This document shows positions 1 to 11,976 of a stretch of DNA of 37,637 nt, in pieces; positions within the stretch are counted from its first letter, which is position 1; each line of letters opens with the position of its first letter. This DNA comes from Priapulus caudatus (taxonomy: Eukaryota > Priapulida > Priapulimorpha > Priapulimorphida > Priapulidae). Both the position numbers and the translations under genes were made by a program. The stretch is taken from positions 1 through 37,637 of the forward strand of contig NW_014577642.1 of assembly GCF_000485595.1 (NCBI RefSeq). The letters are read 5' to 3'. The notes beneath the pieces were generated by a model that saw only the letters and a list, made by a program, of their open reading frames with translations, did no database searches and was not told where the DNA came from.

Positions 1-230
1 CGTTGTTTACGCGCGTGCGTGCGTGAGTGCGTGCGTGCGTGCGTGAGTGCGTGCGTGCGTGCGTACGTGCGTGCGTGTCTGTATAATATGTCTCAGCTCC
101 TGCGTGCGTTCGTGCGGGGCGTGTGTGTCTATGCGCGTGGGTGTGTACACGCGGGAGTGTGTACACGCGCGCGCATTAGTGCGTGCGTGCGTGCGTGCGT
201 GTATATGCGCGTGTGTGGCCCCTCCCCACC
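1..230. repeat. GCGTGC/GTGT simple repeat
   Basis: Degenerate run of GCGT, GTGC and GTGT units, interrupted at about 82-115. Its long open frames in several phases are a by-product of the repeat and encode only Cys/Val/Arg or Thr/His runs. Confidence 0.85.
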
Positions 231-447
231 CGCCGCCACCGCGGCACTGTCGACGAGTCAAGCGTCTGGCAGTCGTTTGTTGTCGGCACGCAGGTTTACA
301 GCCTAGCCGGTAATTAGTAAGAGTCAGGCGCGGCGTCTTTGAGGCGCTGAACAAGTGAAGATGTCATGGCGTTGACGTTTAGCTGAGATCGATGTGCGCG
401 CCGAGATCCGTCCTTCGCCAACGACGTATACGTACAACAGCACGCAG

Positions 448-695
448 TGTACACACACGCGCGCGCGCACGCACACATATACATGCACGCGCGCACGCAT
501 ACACACACACACATGCACGCGCGCACGCATACACACATACACACACGCACGCACACATACACATGCGCGCGCGCACACACACACAGGCGCGCGCACACAC
601 ACTCACGCGGGCGCACGCACACACACGCGCGCGCACATACACACAGGCGCGCACACCCACGCGCGCGCGCGCACACATACGCGCACACACACACG
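448..695. repeat. CA/CGCACG compound microsatellite
   Basis: Alternating purine-pyrimidine CACA and CGCG units for about 250 bases, a sequence class able to adopt Z-DNA. No coding significance. Confidence 0.85.
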
Positions 696-769
696 TGATT
701 TATGTGAATCAGTGAGGGCTGCTAGCAATCCTCAGTCCGATTGCTGTAGTTAATAATGTTGCTGCGGCT

Positions 770-1006
770 GTTTTTACTACATTTTGCTGTTATTTGCTCC
801 GGCTTCCACTGCTGATACTGCTACGGTTACTGTTGCTGATGATACTGATGCTGGTACTGCTGCTGCTGTTACTGTTGCTGCTGCTGCTGCTGCTGCGCCC
901 ACTGCTGATACTGCTACTGTTAATGTTGCTGCTGCTACCGACCCCGCTGCTGCTGCTGCTGCTGATGATGATGATACCGCTATTGTTACTGCTGCTGCTG
1001 CTGCTG
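770..1006. repeat. Imperfect CTG/GCT trinucleotide array
   Basis: GCTGCTG units with GAT, ACT and GTT variants over about 240 bases, ending at the single N. Open on several frames purely because of its period of three. Confidence 0.85.
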
Positions 1007-1007
1007 N
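1007..1007. other. Single undetermined base between CTG and CA arrays
   Basis: The only N in the window sits exactly where a CTG array turns into a CA array, so the base count and the join itself are uncertain here. Confidence 0.95.
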
Positions 1008-1117
1008 ACACACACACACATACACAGCAGCACACTCTACACAACAAACACACACATTACACACACAACACACCACGACACACACAGCAACACACACACA
1101 ATCACACACACAAACAA
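1008..1117. repeat. CA microsatellite
   Basis: CACA units with CAACA and CATA interruptions. Pairs as an inverted counterpart with the GT run at about 6269-6345, continuing the symmetry of block P. Confidence 0.8.
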
Positions 1118-2612
1118 AACATGATAGTAACAATGTTGAGAGGTAGGCCTACGTATATCAGCGTGACAATTTTTATGATTGAACGGTAAATCTTTATTTA
1201 TTTTCTCAACCGGCAGTGAAAATGGCCATCTAATATGATGCCAAGCACGTACACATCAACGAAAAGCATATGACATTTTACCGCGTGTTTATTCAAAAAC
1301 AGTCATCAATCTCATAATATATTGTCTATAGGCCTAATATGGTTGTTTTTTTGCATTCATGCATACTCCAGAAATGTCATCTTGCATCATTTAGTGAAAT
1401 ACTGCTCAAACCTTTATTTTTGGCACACATAAACATACAACCGCGCACACATGTGCACTCACATGATTATTCGCATACAAGAGTACCCAAAGGCCAACAA
1501 AGCCCACAGGCGACTTGGAAACGTCTCAATAAAAAAAGATTAATGGTAAATAAACTTGTGTGTTGCAGATTGAGCATGTTGACGCGGGCATTTACAGGTG
1601 ATTATCGGCAATAATTAGCGAAATAGAGTAGAGAAACATTAAGACTTTGGTAGTAAAAAATACATTTCATGTTTATTTACCATTATTATGTTTATTTGAG
1701 ACGTTCCAAGTGCCCGTGATACAAGGCCAACGCACCCGCGTACGAACGTACATGCGCGCACACGGCGAACGCCGGCATTACGCATGCGCGTATACGCCCA
1801 CGCGTTTTCCGCAGAAAGAAATGATTACCTTGTGCGTAAGGGCAAAAGATAAAATCCGCCTACATATCTTTCACATCCAATCCTAAGTATTAGTTGAACG
1901 ATTTGCTATTACTAAGGCAATATGTATAGATTGTGATCAAAATCTTAAATAAATGATATAGCTTTTTTAACTAAAATTTTCTTTTCGATAATATTGACGT
2001 GCATACCACGTATGGTATATTACCTTACATATGTCACTTCAAATGATATTAATATAATTAAAAATATTAAGTCATTAATTTGTTCACACTCTATAGAGTT
2101 GGAAGTTGCTGCGAATTATTTTCTATATTGTCTACGCTCGATGTGCAAACTGACACTGTGGAACCCTCTGCTTACTCTACCAAGTAAATGTTATCAAGTC
2201 GAAAGTGTTTATCCTTTTTAAATACGTCAAAGGCCATAAAAATTTATCGCAATATTTTACACGCATTTTTAAAGGACAAAAAATGAGGTCAAATACTTCT
2301 ATTTCAGTAAAACTTTGGACAGCGGGTAGACGCCCTTTGATGCGAATAAACGATACTGAAACGTTGCTATCAACCCACAGTGCCAATAACTAAAAACAAT
2401 AATCTGATAATGTTATATGATAAGTGGACTACGTTTTGAAGGTGGCCGGGCTCACTATATGTAACTGCCGCCCAACCTGCTTTACGTGATGTAGACAAAT
2501 CATCGACAAAGAACATGCATACGCGTTAACATCAGCCTGGCCAGTGAATCACATGCATATGATGCATATAGAAGTAGTGGCTGCAACGGCGCAGAAAATA
2601 TACATATATATA
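1118..2612 (+). repeat. Block P, left arm of a large inverted repeat
   Basis: Matches the reverse complement of 4845-6268 along its whole length, with scattered substitutions and one-base gaps. Landmarks: GAGAGGTAGGCCTACG near 1138 (inverted near 6240) and GCATTCATGCATA near 1352 (inverted near 6045). Ends at a TATA microsatellite near 2598. No gene recognised. Confidence 0.92.
1490..1735. mobile_element. Fold-back/MITE-like element inside block P
   Basis: Arms of about 50 bases, GACTTGGAAACGTCTCAATA near 1512 and its inverse near 1695-1715, each next to an inverted TTTATTTACCATTA motif, separated by about 110 bases. Partners persist in the inverted copy at about 5690-5925. Target-site duplications were not identified. 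Confidence 0.5.
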
Positions 2613-3752
2613 TATAAAATCATATATACTCAGCTATTACCCGTCCTCCAGAACGGGTTGAGTTACGGTCTGATTTGAGGATGGCGGTTTAATAAACCAT
2701 ATTATCTCTCACTTTTATGTTGAGGATGTATTTACAGTAAACGAAAATACTGATTAAATAAGCTCGAGTCATATACCAATATTTGTTTTAAAAAAAATTG
2801 TATCCAAATATATATAAAATCTGAAATGACACACAATTTCACTTATTTAGATATTATTTTGTTGAAAATATCATCTGGTTAGAAGCATCAATAATATGGG
2901 GGAAGTCGAAATTCTTGTTAAAAAAAAGAAGGCAAAATGCATTGTAGTAATTTTAAAGAATATATTTTCTTGAAAGTTAGTGGATCGGTCGGCGGGCAGG
3001 TGTTACACCTCACGTTGTCAAATATTTGGCACAGCACGCGCGCAACACACACATCACACACAGGCCGCGCACCCACGCACGCATAAGGGCGGGAGCATCA
3101 CACGCAGCACACACAGAATCACTAATGCACCCACAGCACAGCATTGACATACATACATCATTACATACATACATACATACATACATCATCATGACACGCC
3201 GCACGCACGGCACACTCACACACACGCACGCACCACACACACACACACACACAGCACACACAGACACACCAATGCACTACACACACACACATGCAACAGC
3301 ACACATCATACAACTGCAGCCGTCTCTGCGTTTAGAGTTTTGTCTTCAAATTTTCGGCCTCACAGCTGTGGCGCGCAGTGGGTAAGCTGTTTATATACCG
3401 GCAGCCGCAATGGTTTGGTGTGTGCGTGTGTGGCGCGTGGCCGTGTGCGGTCGTTTAGTGTGGCGTTGCTTATGCTAGGAGTGAAGGCTCCAGCTAATTG
3501 AAATGATTATTTTATATTTAATCTACATTTAGTAATAGGCTTATATTGTCATTAAAACCCGTGAGAAATACACATTAATACTTTAACACAATTTCAAAAG
3601 GTTTATGGTTATATATAGTGTGGCATTGTGTGTGCTCTAAATTAACAATCGAGCCGGGTGGCGCCGGGCACGGTTACGCGGCAGAGATCGAGCACCTCCG
3701 TATGTGGAACTTAATATATTTGCAACAATCTCTCTCACAAGCGTAAAGCAAC
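2613..3752. other. Unique spacer inside the inverted repeat
   Basis: AT-rich, with a CA/CATA-rich simple repeat at about 3030-3310 that includes six or so TACA units at 3160-3187. No gene or RNA recognised. Confidence 0.6.
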
Positions 3753-3796
<44 letters not shown>

Positions 3797-4842
3797 TGTA
3801 TGGGTAGAGCGTTTGGGTGTGTGAACCATCGTTTGTTTGTGTGTCAGGTTGGTTATGAAGGCCGTCCTGGAACGTTTGATGATCGTCACCATACATGCTG
3901 TGTACCATACACCATACACACATATATGTGCTGATTACTCGTCTTACTACTAGCCTGACGTAGGATGCTTTATCACGGGGCAGTATATACGTATAGCGTA
4001 TTAAGCATATATGTAAAGTATAATCATAGCACTGACAGTGATTATAACAGTATGGTTATAATTGTGATTATTAATATTACAATAAAACAGACAGCATAAC
4101 GTCTATATAGAACTGACACACGCACACGCATAATAATAATAATAATAATTGATTTATACTGTGCGCATTGCCTACATACAAATATGTTTACATATCAGCA
4201 CGCGCATGGTTTAGTTGTGATTCATTGTATTGTAAGCGCGTACGTGTCTACGTCTTACAAGAAGTGTGTAGAAATGTTAACACTTATAATCAAAGCACAA
4301 GAGAGTGAGACAGTGCCACAAAGAATAAGATTTATTACAAGAAAGCTCTTGCAGTAAGTAGAATGGTAACACGATAGTACGAGGAGAGGTGCTGAGAATT
4401 AAGACGGTGCAAAGTGCTTCTCTTACAACAGCTATCAGAAACTACGTTTAGAAATATAAGAAAGATTATTGCACGTACTAGAAGACAGCTCACTAAGATA
4501 GTACAAATAAAAGCAATATAGATATAGTGGCAAGAACCCTAAGCCATCGCTTAAGAATAACTTACGTACTGACGACTTCAATAAACGATGCACGGTCACG
4601 CAGGCACAAGACAATGTTAGAGACTGACTATCACTCGCTTCGAGTTGTCTTATATATACGCTCTTAATTTAGTATCCACAAACCCATCCAAATAAGGAAC
4701 TATCCTTTGTACCCAGTCGGCCGTCCGGGAGAGACGCAGCAGAGTTCCCGTTTTTAGAACAGATCTCTATATACACAAGCCTGTTTTGTGGGTAATTAAT
4801 AGCCATGCCATAGCACAGCGCGGCCGCATGGTTTCACACATC
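3753..4842 (+). repeat. Block Q, first copy
   Basis: Matches 6269-7393 directly, beginning in a GT microsatellite and running through GTTTGGGTGTGTGAACCATC, an AAT run (about 4130-4149) and CATGGTTTCACACAT. No coding potential recognised. Confidence 0.92.
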
Positions 4843-4844
4843 CA

Positions 4845-6268
4845 ATATATATATATATATATATGTATATATTTCCTGCTGCCGTTGCGCCACTACTTCT
4901 ATATGCATATATGCATGTGATTCACTGGCCAGGTGATGTTACGCGTGCTGTTCTTTTCCATGATTTTGTCTACATCACGTAAGAGGTGCGGCAGTTAATA
5001 TAGTGATCCCGGCACCATCAACGTAGTTCCATTATCATTATAACATTATCAGATTATTGTTTTTAGTTATTGGCACTGTGGGTTGATAGCAACGTTTCAG
5101 TATCGTTTATCGCATCAAAGGGCGTGTCCAAAGTTACTGAAATAGAGTATTTCACCTCATTTTTTGCCTAAAAATGCGTGTAAAAATTGCGATAAATTTT
5201 TATGCCTTTGACGTATTAAAAAGGATAACACTTTCACTTGGATAAACGATTTCACTTGTAGAGTAAGCAGAGGGTTCCACAGTTTCAGTTTGCACATCGA
5301 GCCGTAAGACAATATAGAAAATATTACGCATCAATTCAACTCTATAGAGTGTGAACAAAATTATGACTTATATTTTTAATATATTAATATCATTTGAAGT
5401 GACATTGTAAGGTTAATATACCTACGTGTATGCACGTCAATATTATCGAAAGAAAATTTAGTTAAAAAAGCTTATATTATTTAAGATTTTGATCACAATC
5501 TATCATATTGCTTAGTAAATAGCAAATCTTCAACAATACTTAGGATTGATGTGAAAGATATGTAGGCGGATTTTATCTTTTGCTTACGCAACAAGGTAAT
5601 CAATTTCTTTCTGCGGAAACGCGTGGGCGTATACGCGCATGCGTATGCGCGTTCGCGTGTGCGCGCATGTACGTTCGTACGCGGGTGGTTGGCTTGTTCA
5701 CGGGCACTTGGAACGTCTCAATAAACAAATAATGGTAAATACAAATCGAAAATGTATTTACTACCAAAGTCTTAATGTTTCTTCTAACTCTTATTTCGCT
5801 CTTATTATGCGATAATCACCTGTAAAATGCCGGTCAAATGCTCATCGGCAACACACAAGTTTAGTTTACATTAATTTTTTTCTATTTGAGACGTGGCCAA
5901 GTGCCTGTGGGCTTGTGCCTGGTACGTCTGTATGCGAATAATCATGTGAGTGCACATTGCGCGGTGTTATGTTTATGTGTGGCAATAAACTAAAGGTTGA
6001 GCGTTTTACGAAATGAATGCAAGATGAACATTCTGGAGATGCATGAATGCAAAAAAAACATTATAGGCGCTATAGACAATATATTATGTTAAGGACGTTT
6101 GAATAAACACGCGTAAAATGTCATATGTTTCGTTGAGTGTACGCTGCTTGGCATCATATTAGATGGCCATTTCCACTCCGGTTGGAAAATAATAAAGATT
6201 TACCCGTCACTATACAAAAAATTTCACGTGATATACGTAGGCCTACCTCTCACATTGTTACTCACATG
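4845..6268 (-). repeat. Block P, inverted right arm
   Basis: Reverse-complement partner of 1118-2612. Bounded at 4844 by a TA microsatellite and at 6268 by a GT microsatellite, where copy 2 of block Q follows. About 70 bases shorter than the left arm because of small gaps. Confidence 0.92.
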
Positions 6269-7393
6269 TGTTGTGTGTGTGTGTCGTGTGTGTGTGTGTG
6301 TGCTGGTGTGTGGTGTGTGTGTGTGTGTGCTGTGTGTGTGTGGGGAGAGGGTTTGGGTGTGTGAACCATCTTTGTTTGTGTGTCAGGTTGTTATGAAGGC
6401 CGTCCTGGAACGTTTGATGATCGTCACCATACATGCTGTGTACTATACACCATACACACAATATATGCTGCATTACTCGTCCTATACTACTAGCCTGACG
6501 TAGGATGCTTAAACGGGCGTAGTATACGTCTATAGCGTATTAAGCATATATGTAAGTATAATCATAGCACTGACAGTCGATTATAACAGTATGGTATAAT
6601 TGCTGATTATAATATTCACATAAAACAGACAGCATAACGCTCTATAATAGAACTGACACACGCACACGCATAATAATAATAATAATAATTGATTATACTG
6701 TGCGCATTGCCTACATACAAATATGTTTACATATCAGCACGCGCATGGTTTAGTTGTGATTCATTGTATTGTAAGCGCGTACGTGTCTACGTCTTACAAG
6801 AAGTGTGTAGCAAATTAACACTATATATCAAGCACAAGAGAGTGGAGACAGTGCCACAAAGAATAAGATTTATACAAGAAAGCTCTTGCAGTAAGTAAGA
6901 ATGGTAACACGATAGTACGAAGGAGAGTGCCTGAGAATTAAGACGGTGCAAAGTGCTTCTCTTACAACAGCTATCAGAAACTACGTTAGAAATATAAGAA
7001 AGATTATTGCACGTACTAGAAGACAGCTCACTAAGATAAGTACAAATAAAAGCAATATAGATATAGTGGCAAGAACCCTAAGCAACCTCGCTTAAGAATA
7101 ACTTACGTACTGAGACTTCAAATAAACGACTGCACGCGTCACGGTGCAGGCCACAAGCACATGTTAGAGACTGACTATCACTCCGCTCGAGTTGTCTTAT
7201 ATATACGCTTTAATTTAGTATCCCCACAAACCCATCCAAATAAGGAACTATCCTTTGTACCGCAGTCGGCCGTCCGGAGAGACCGCAGCAGAGTTCTCCG
7301 TTTTTAGAACAGATCTCTTATAATACACAAGCCTGTTTGTGGGTAATTAATAGCCATGATAGCAGCGCGCGGCGCATGGTTTCACACATACCG
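6269..7393 (+). repeat. Block Q, second copy
   Basis: Direct copy of 3753-4842 with scattered indels. Homology stops after CATGGTTTCACACAT; here the sequence continues into unique DNA, whereas the first copy runs into a TA repeat and block P. Confidence 0.92.
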
Positions 7394-7823
7394 GACGTGT
7401 CGAACCCAGCCAGGGAGGGGTAAGCCTCTATTGTAAAGAACAGCGACTCCTAGACTCCGCCCCGCTCGCACGGCTCGTGTGCAAAGTCGTGTATAAACAA
7501 TCTTGCTACCCGATGCATAAACACAACATTAGCCGTTGCGTTTGATGCGCAAACGCCTGGTCGTGAAGACTCGTGTTTCACACATTCGCCTATCTCCCCT
7601 CGTTGCTGCTAAGTGAGTAATTTACAAGAATCAATCTGCTGGCCTGTAATCTTAAAACGGAGTTGTGGTAAAATTATAAACTTATTTAATTAATGCAAAC
7701 CTCGTGTCTACAGTATTGCTCTTTGATTTGAATTTGATAAGTTGACTCATGAAATTATCAACGCTTACGTTGCAAACGATCTATGTACATGAATAGAATA
7801 CGCGCCTTTAGATAAGTAACCGC

Positions 7824-7825
<2 letters not shown>
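7394..7825. other. Intergenic DNA, nothing recognised
   Basis: Mixed-composition sequence with no convincing exon, RNA gene or repeat seen. Confidence 0.5.
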
Positions 7826-7827
<2 letters not shown>

Positions 7828-7854
<27 letters not shown>

Positions 7855-7908
7855 CGCACACACGCACACACACACACACACACACAACACACACACACAA
7901 GCACAACA
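7828..7908. repeat. CA microsatellite
   Basis: Long CACA run with a few interruptions, directly adjoining a fold-back element on its right. Confidence 0.85.
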
Positions 7909-7909
7909 C

Positions 7910-8036
7910 AACCTACCTATTTTATCCGCGCTTAAAAATTTATTTTAATCGTGATTAAAAACCCACTGTTCTGATTGCTGGAATTCAATCGGCGCTTAAA
8001 ATACATTTTAAGCGCAATTAAAATAGGTAGGTTTTG
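7910..8036. mobile_element. Fold-back element with AACCTACCTATTTTA ends
   Basis: The left end AACCTACCTATTTTA is the inverse of TAAAATAGGTAGGTT at the right end. Inside, CGCTTAAAA and TTTTAAGCG form a further nested palindrome near 7995-8016. About 127 bases in all; MITE-like, no coding capacity. Family unknown. Confidence 0.6.
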
Positions 8037-8293
8037 GCGGTAATGGCCTTCCATAGGTTTTCAGTCTCAACTTTTTCACCCCCCAAAGCACAAAATGTGG
8101 AGGTACGGCTATAATACGCGTTTTTGCAGTCACGCAAACACACATACACACACACTAACGGACGCGCACACGCGGGTAATGGTCGCAACGCAACGCGTGC
8201 GCGTGTATTATAGGCGTAAATTCACATTTTGTGGCCTCGGGGTGTGAAAAAGTTTCGGCTGAAATACCGGTCATTGGCTGGCAAAAACATTTC
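8030..8293. repeat. Second inverted repeat, ~70-90 base arms
   Basis: Left arm at about 8055-8122 contains CAACTTTTTCACCCCCC, CACAAAATGTG and TATAATACGCG. The right arm at about 8190-8268 carries the reverse complements, with diverged bases. The spacer is CA-rich. MITE-like fold-back; no target duplication identified. Confidence 0.6.
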
Positions 8294-8950
8294 ACGTGTT
8301 CTTGACGCCGTGAGCGATACCATCCGCAGAGGGGAGTAAGGAATAAGTGATTCACTGTTAATGTTACTGCCTGACACAGCAGATGAAAGGGCAGCATAAA
8401 GAACCGGCAACTGTTTATTATTATTATTAAATCTTTATTCATGTAATTCAACTACAAATACATGTACTGAAGACAGTCTTTGTAGGATAGCGCCGGATAC
8501 GAATCTGATAAATGCAATAGTGTTGAGCAGTTAAAATAATAAAATTTCCGAGTGATACAGTACATTGTGTGATATATAGTTCTGAGTGATACATGCTACA
8601 TCATCAAAGCTTTACATATTGTCACAGGACCGTCACATGAATCTACGTGAATGACAACATGAAACGACTATTGTGTACATAGGTAATCAGCGAGGTATAG
8701 CGGTTGTTTAATCTGCTGTCGGCACTCGTGTAAAACAACTACTTTTACTTTATATATAAATCTAAGGTATATATGATGACTGTAAAAAGCTAAAACGACT
8801 TGTCACAGACTGTCCTTGGAAAAAACATGTCATTGAAAAGTTATTGAAAAAATAATTCACTTTTTGTGGGAACCATGTTATTATAATAATTAAATAATAA
8901 ACGTTAAATAAAAAACTATCCCTGATATATCATGGAACAACCATGACTCG
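8294..8950. other. Intergenic DNA
   Basis: Includes a TTA run at about 8416-8429. An antisense open frame spans 8155-8451 but overlaps the inverted repeat and has no recognised similarity. No supported gene. Confidence 0.5.
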
Positions 8951-8961
8951 TACCCCCTAAC

Positions 8962-8997
8962 AGAGCCGCATATAGAGATATCTCTATATACGGCTCT
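8962..8997. repeat. 36-base near-perfect palindrome
   Basis: AGAGCCG at the left and CGGCTCT at the right enclose ATATAGAGATATCTCTATAT, with one mismatch over 18 pairs. CCCCCTAA occurs on both sides (8953-8960 and 9000-9007), resembling a duplicated target. Confidence 0.85.
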
Positions 8998-9007
8998 GCC
9001 CCCCTAA

Positions 9008-10490
9008 TGTATGGCATCATCCACAACACCGATGGATGCGGCACACATCAAAGGGATACTACGGTAGATGACCACCAGGTGGCTAGCCTTTTTTAAGCCA
9101 AAACTTTTTCGCTAGCGAGAAGTGCTATTTATATGAATATGGCTTTGGCGCTTTATAAATATTTAATGTAGCATTATTAATTGATATTTTATAGCGAAAA
9201 TTGTTCATATACACGTGTTCTCATATTTGAATGCAAAGTATTCATTAGTTTTATTGAAATTGCGGCACTTATAGTGCTTAGTATTATCGCATTGATGCTC
9301 CCACAGAGATTCATGTCATTAGAGGTCATAGATGCTTCAGTTTTGTAGGGTATCGAACTGTAGATGGTAGATAAAAAAAACTGTCTATGATCAACCCTTT
9401 TCAAGGAAGCAATTTCACATCCTATGCTTCTTAATTCGCCGAAAGTTATATGTTCTCAAAAAGTGATTTCTGTATATACATAGGTTTATGATGTGAATCA
9501 TTTAGTTGGTTCACACCCAATAACTATATGATTTTAGATAACTACGAAAATGAACACCAGTTGTGTTTTGACTTTATTGCATCTATTTAAATGTGTTAAA
9601 CATATATCTAGTTATCAACCGAGATTGAATATTTAGCAATTCGTTGGGATCGATACTCTTGGAACGGTGATTAGCAGTATCAGTAATATTGTAATGACAC
9701 TTTCAATTGACTACGTCACAAATTTTCTATGGTGATATTTGTAAAAATTTTGTTGCCATTTTTTTTACATTAAAAGTAAGTACTAACGGGACTAAATGTA
9801 TCGTCAAATTCTTACCTGATAGGATTGTTTCTCAACTAGTTAAATCGTTCTATAATCTATGTTCTCTCGTTGGGTGACCGCCTGACATTACTGTAAATTA
9901 TTGTATATTAATATTACTACTATTATACTGTATTTTAATTTTAATATTAATATACAAATAATAACGCACTCTAGCCGAGTTTTCCATTGTTTTATACGTT
10001 CTCCTGGTATACGACCTGTACTTTTGTGCGCTCGAATCCAGAATAGGGACTTATAAATTAATATATTTATAGCTAGCAGAATATATATATATATATTATA
10101 TAAATAAATAAATATATATATATGTATAATAACACAAATTAATAGTTGTAGGCCTATATAACTGTTTATACTACTGTCTGCCAGCAATGGAATAATTGAA
10201 ACTAAGAGAAAACACTTTGAAGCTAGTGTAGAGATGGGAATTAGATCTAACCGTTCATACCTATCGTTATACGGTTTCTGTGGAACGTTAGGATAGCACC
10301 AATCATTGTTGTCGACAACTGCCAATATGTTTATAACTTTGATTTGGCACATTCATGCATTGCAACAGAAAGGAAACGTGATGAAGCGAACGAACGCAAT
10401 ATTATTTTATCAACGAATGAGCCAATTTTATACGAGCACATTTCAGAAGCAGTCTCTGCTCGTTTACCTCTATAAATGAATCCGCCCCAA
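9008..10490. other. AT-rich intergenic DNA
   Basis: Nothing recognised beyond a TA microsatellite at about 10080-10124. Open frames here are short, lack splice-consistent partners and resemble nothing known to me. Confidence 0.5.
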
Positions 10491-10575
10491 CCACTGATCT
10501 CTCTACTAACTCATGAACTCACTACTAACATTAATTATATAGTTATTACAACACTTAGTATATAGAGATCAGTGG
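10491..10575. repeat. Short inverted repeat (15-base arms)
   Basis: CCACTGATCTCTCTA at 10491-10505 pairs with TATAGAGATCAGTGG at 10561-10575 with one mismatch, enclosing a 55-base AT-rich loop. It could be a very small MITE or a structured relic. Confidence 0.7.
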
Positions 10576-11780
10576 TCCCAACAAGCACACATACACACTA
10601 CAATTAAATGCCATTCTTTTCGTTTCACGCAAATAAATTAGGAAGTATAATATTATGTTATATTACAAAACTATTCATATATATTATATGCAAATACTTA
10701 AATGCAACAGGTGGTACGTATGCGTTAAAGTTCGTGGATATTAATATTATTACAAGAAACTATTTAAGGCGCAATAGCAAAGGGCTCTTGCGGGATTAGC
10801 AGGTAATTTAAATGTACTCAATACACATATTCAGAACAAAACTGCCGGGGTTATGGAGTTTAATATGATTAGAGTGGCTTTGCATTCGTTTTACTGCGAC
10901 AATGCGTGTAAGTTACTGTTGGTAACACGGCTTACATATATACACTGCTGCATGTATATATATATATACATGCTGCAAAAACACGGACGCACAGCCCTCT
11001 GTCTTTCGATTAACAGTTCTTACGATTTCGCTATAAATGACGTTGAATTTAAAGCTATTTTAAATTGAGTAACTCTTGAAAAAGTGTGTAGCCAATGCCA
11101 AGAAGTCGTCTAGGATAGCACCATAAAGCGGCATATCTCGAAACATACGGATTCTTACAACAACTGTCAAGAAGCAGTCCGAGATAACACAACGAACCTA
11201 GCAGTAGTAAGACAGCACAATTTCAATCTGTACATCTCTCTATAAATCTATCTTATTCTGTAATCAAAACGTACCCTATCTTTTTTTATCTATTATCTTA
11301 CATTTGAGCCTATCTATATTGTGACATAAGACAATGAAACGATCACACGGTGTCACAGACTCTGTCATGACCATTCACGGATTCATCACCAAGCACCATA
11401 ACGCAAGCCTTGCGTTCACCACTAACAAATTACTGCTTAAACATGAGACGTCACAGGTTGGCAGACGCGACAATGACCAGGCTAGCTCTACCTACGTAGT
11501 CGTTCGTGCGGCGAAGTGCTAACACACAGGTAGAGCTACGGCCAGGCAGGCACTCGGGGGCGCACACATCAATATCAGCAATGCGGAAACGAAGCTACAT
11601 GCACACATCACGCACGTTTTCTTGCGGAGCTAGAAACTGTTCTGTATATGTACACTATGTGCAAGAGGCTGTGATTCCACAGCGCTTGTATATATATATA
11701 TATAGTAACATATATGTATACTATGTATTTATACATCACTACAGCAAGAACATATTTATACAATGTGTATAACTACATAT
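10576..11780. other. Intergenic DNA
   Basis: No gene recognised. Contains short TA runs near 10953-10968 and 11691-11703. Confidence 0.5.
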
Positions 11781-11785
11781 ATAAC

Positions 11786-11815
11786 CAGGAGTCTATCAAT
11801 ATTGATAGACTCCTG
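11786..11815. repeat. Perfect 30-base palindrome
   Basis: CAGGAGTCTATCAAT is followed immediately by its exact reverse complement ATTGATAGACTCCTG, with no loop. The CTCCTGATA motif at the right edge recurs at 11871 and 31417, suggesting the terminus of a small repeat family. Confidence 0.9.
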
Positions 11816-11830
11816 ATATAACATGCATAC

Positions 11831-11875
11831 AATCAGAAGTGAATAAAAACAATCTGTTTGTTTTCATTTACTCCT
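11831..11875. repeat. Hairpin related to the adjacent palindrome
   Basis: TCAGAAGTGAATAAAAACAA pairs with TTGTTTTCATTTACTCCTGA around a short loop, with three mismatches. Both hairpins share the AGGAGT/ACTCCT end, so they look like two diverged members of one element type. Confidence 0.7.
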
Positions 11876-11935
11876 GATACAATGTATATAGAACACATTT
11901 TATATACATCGTATCAAGTAGACATGTCTACACCT

Positions 11936-11976
<41 letters not shown>

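Noticed and set aside
19-753. Long overlapping open frames rich in Cys/Val/Arg or His/Thr in the first 750 bases
   Set aside because: They are translations of GTGC/CACA simple repeats, open in several frames on both strands at once, with no recognisable domain.
8155-8451. 98-codon minus-strand open frame
   Set aside because: It overlaps an inverted repeat and has no recognised similarity or splice-consistent partner.
9888-10352. 154-codon minus-strand open frame, the longest in the AT-rich intergenic part
   Set aside because: Composition is Ile/Tyr-rich from AT-rich DNA and a TA microsatellite; no domain or homology recognised.
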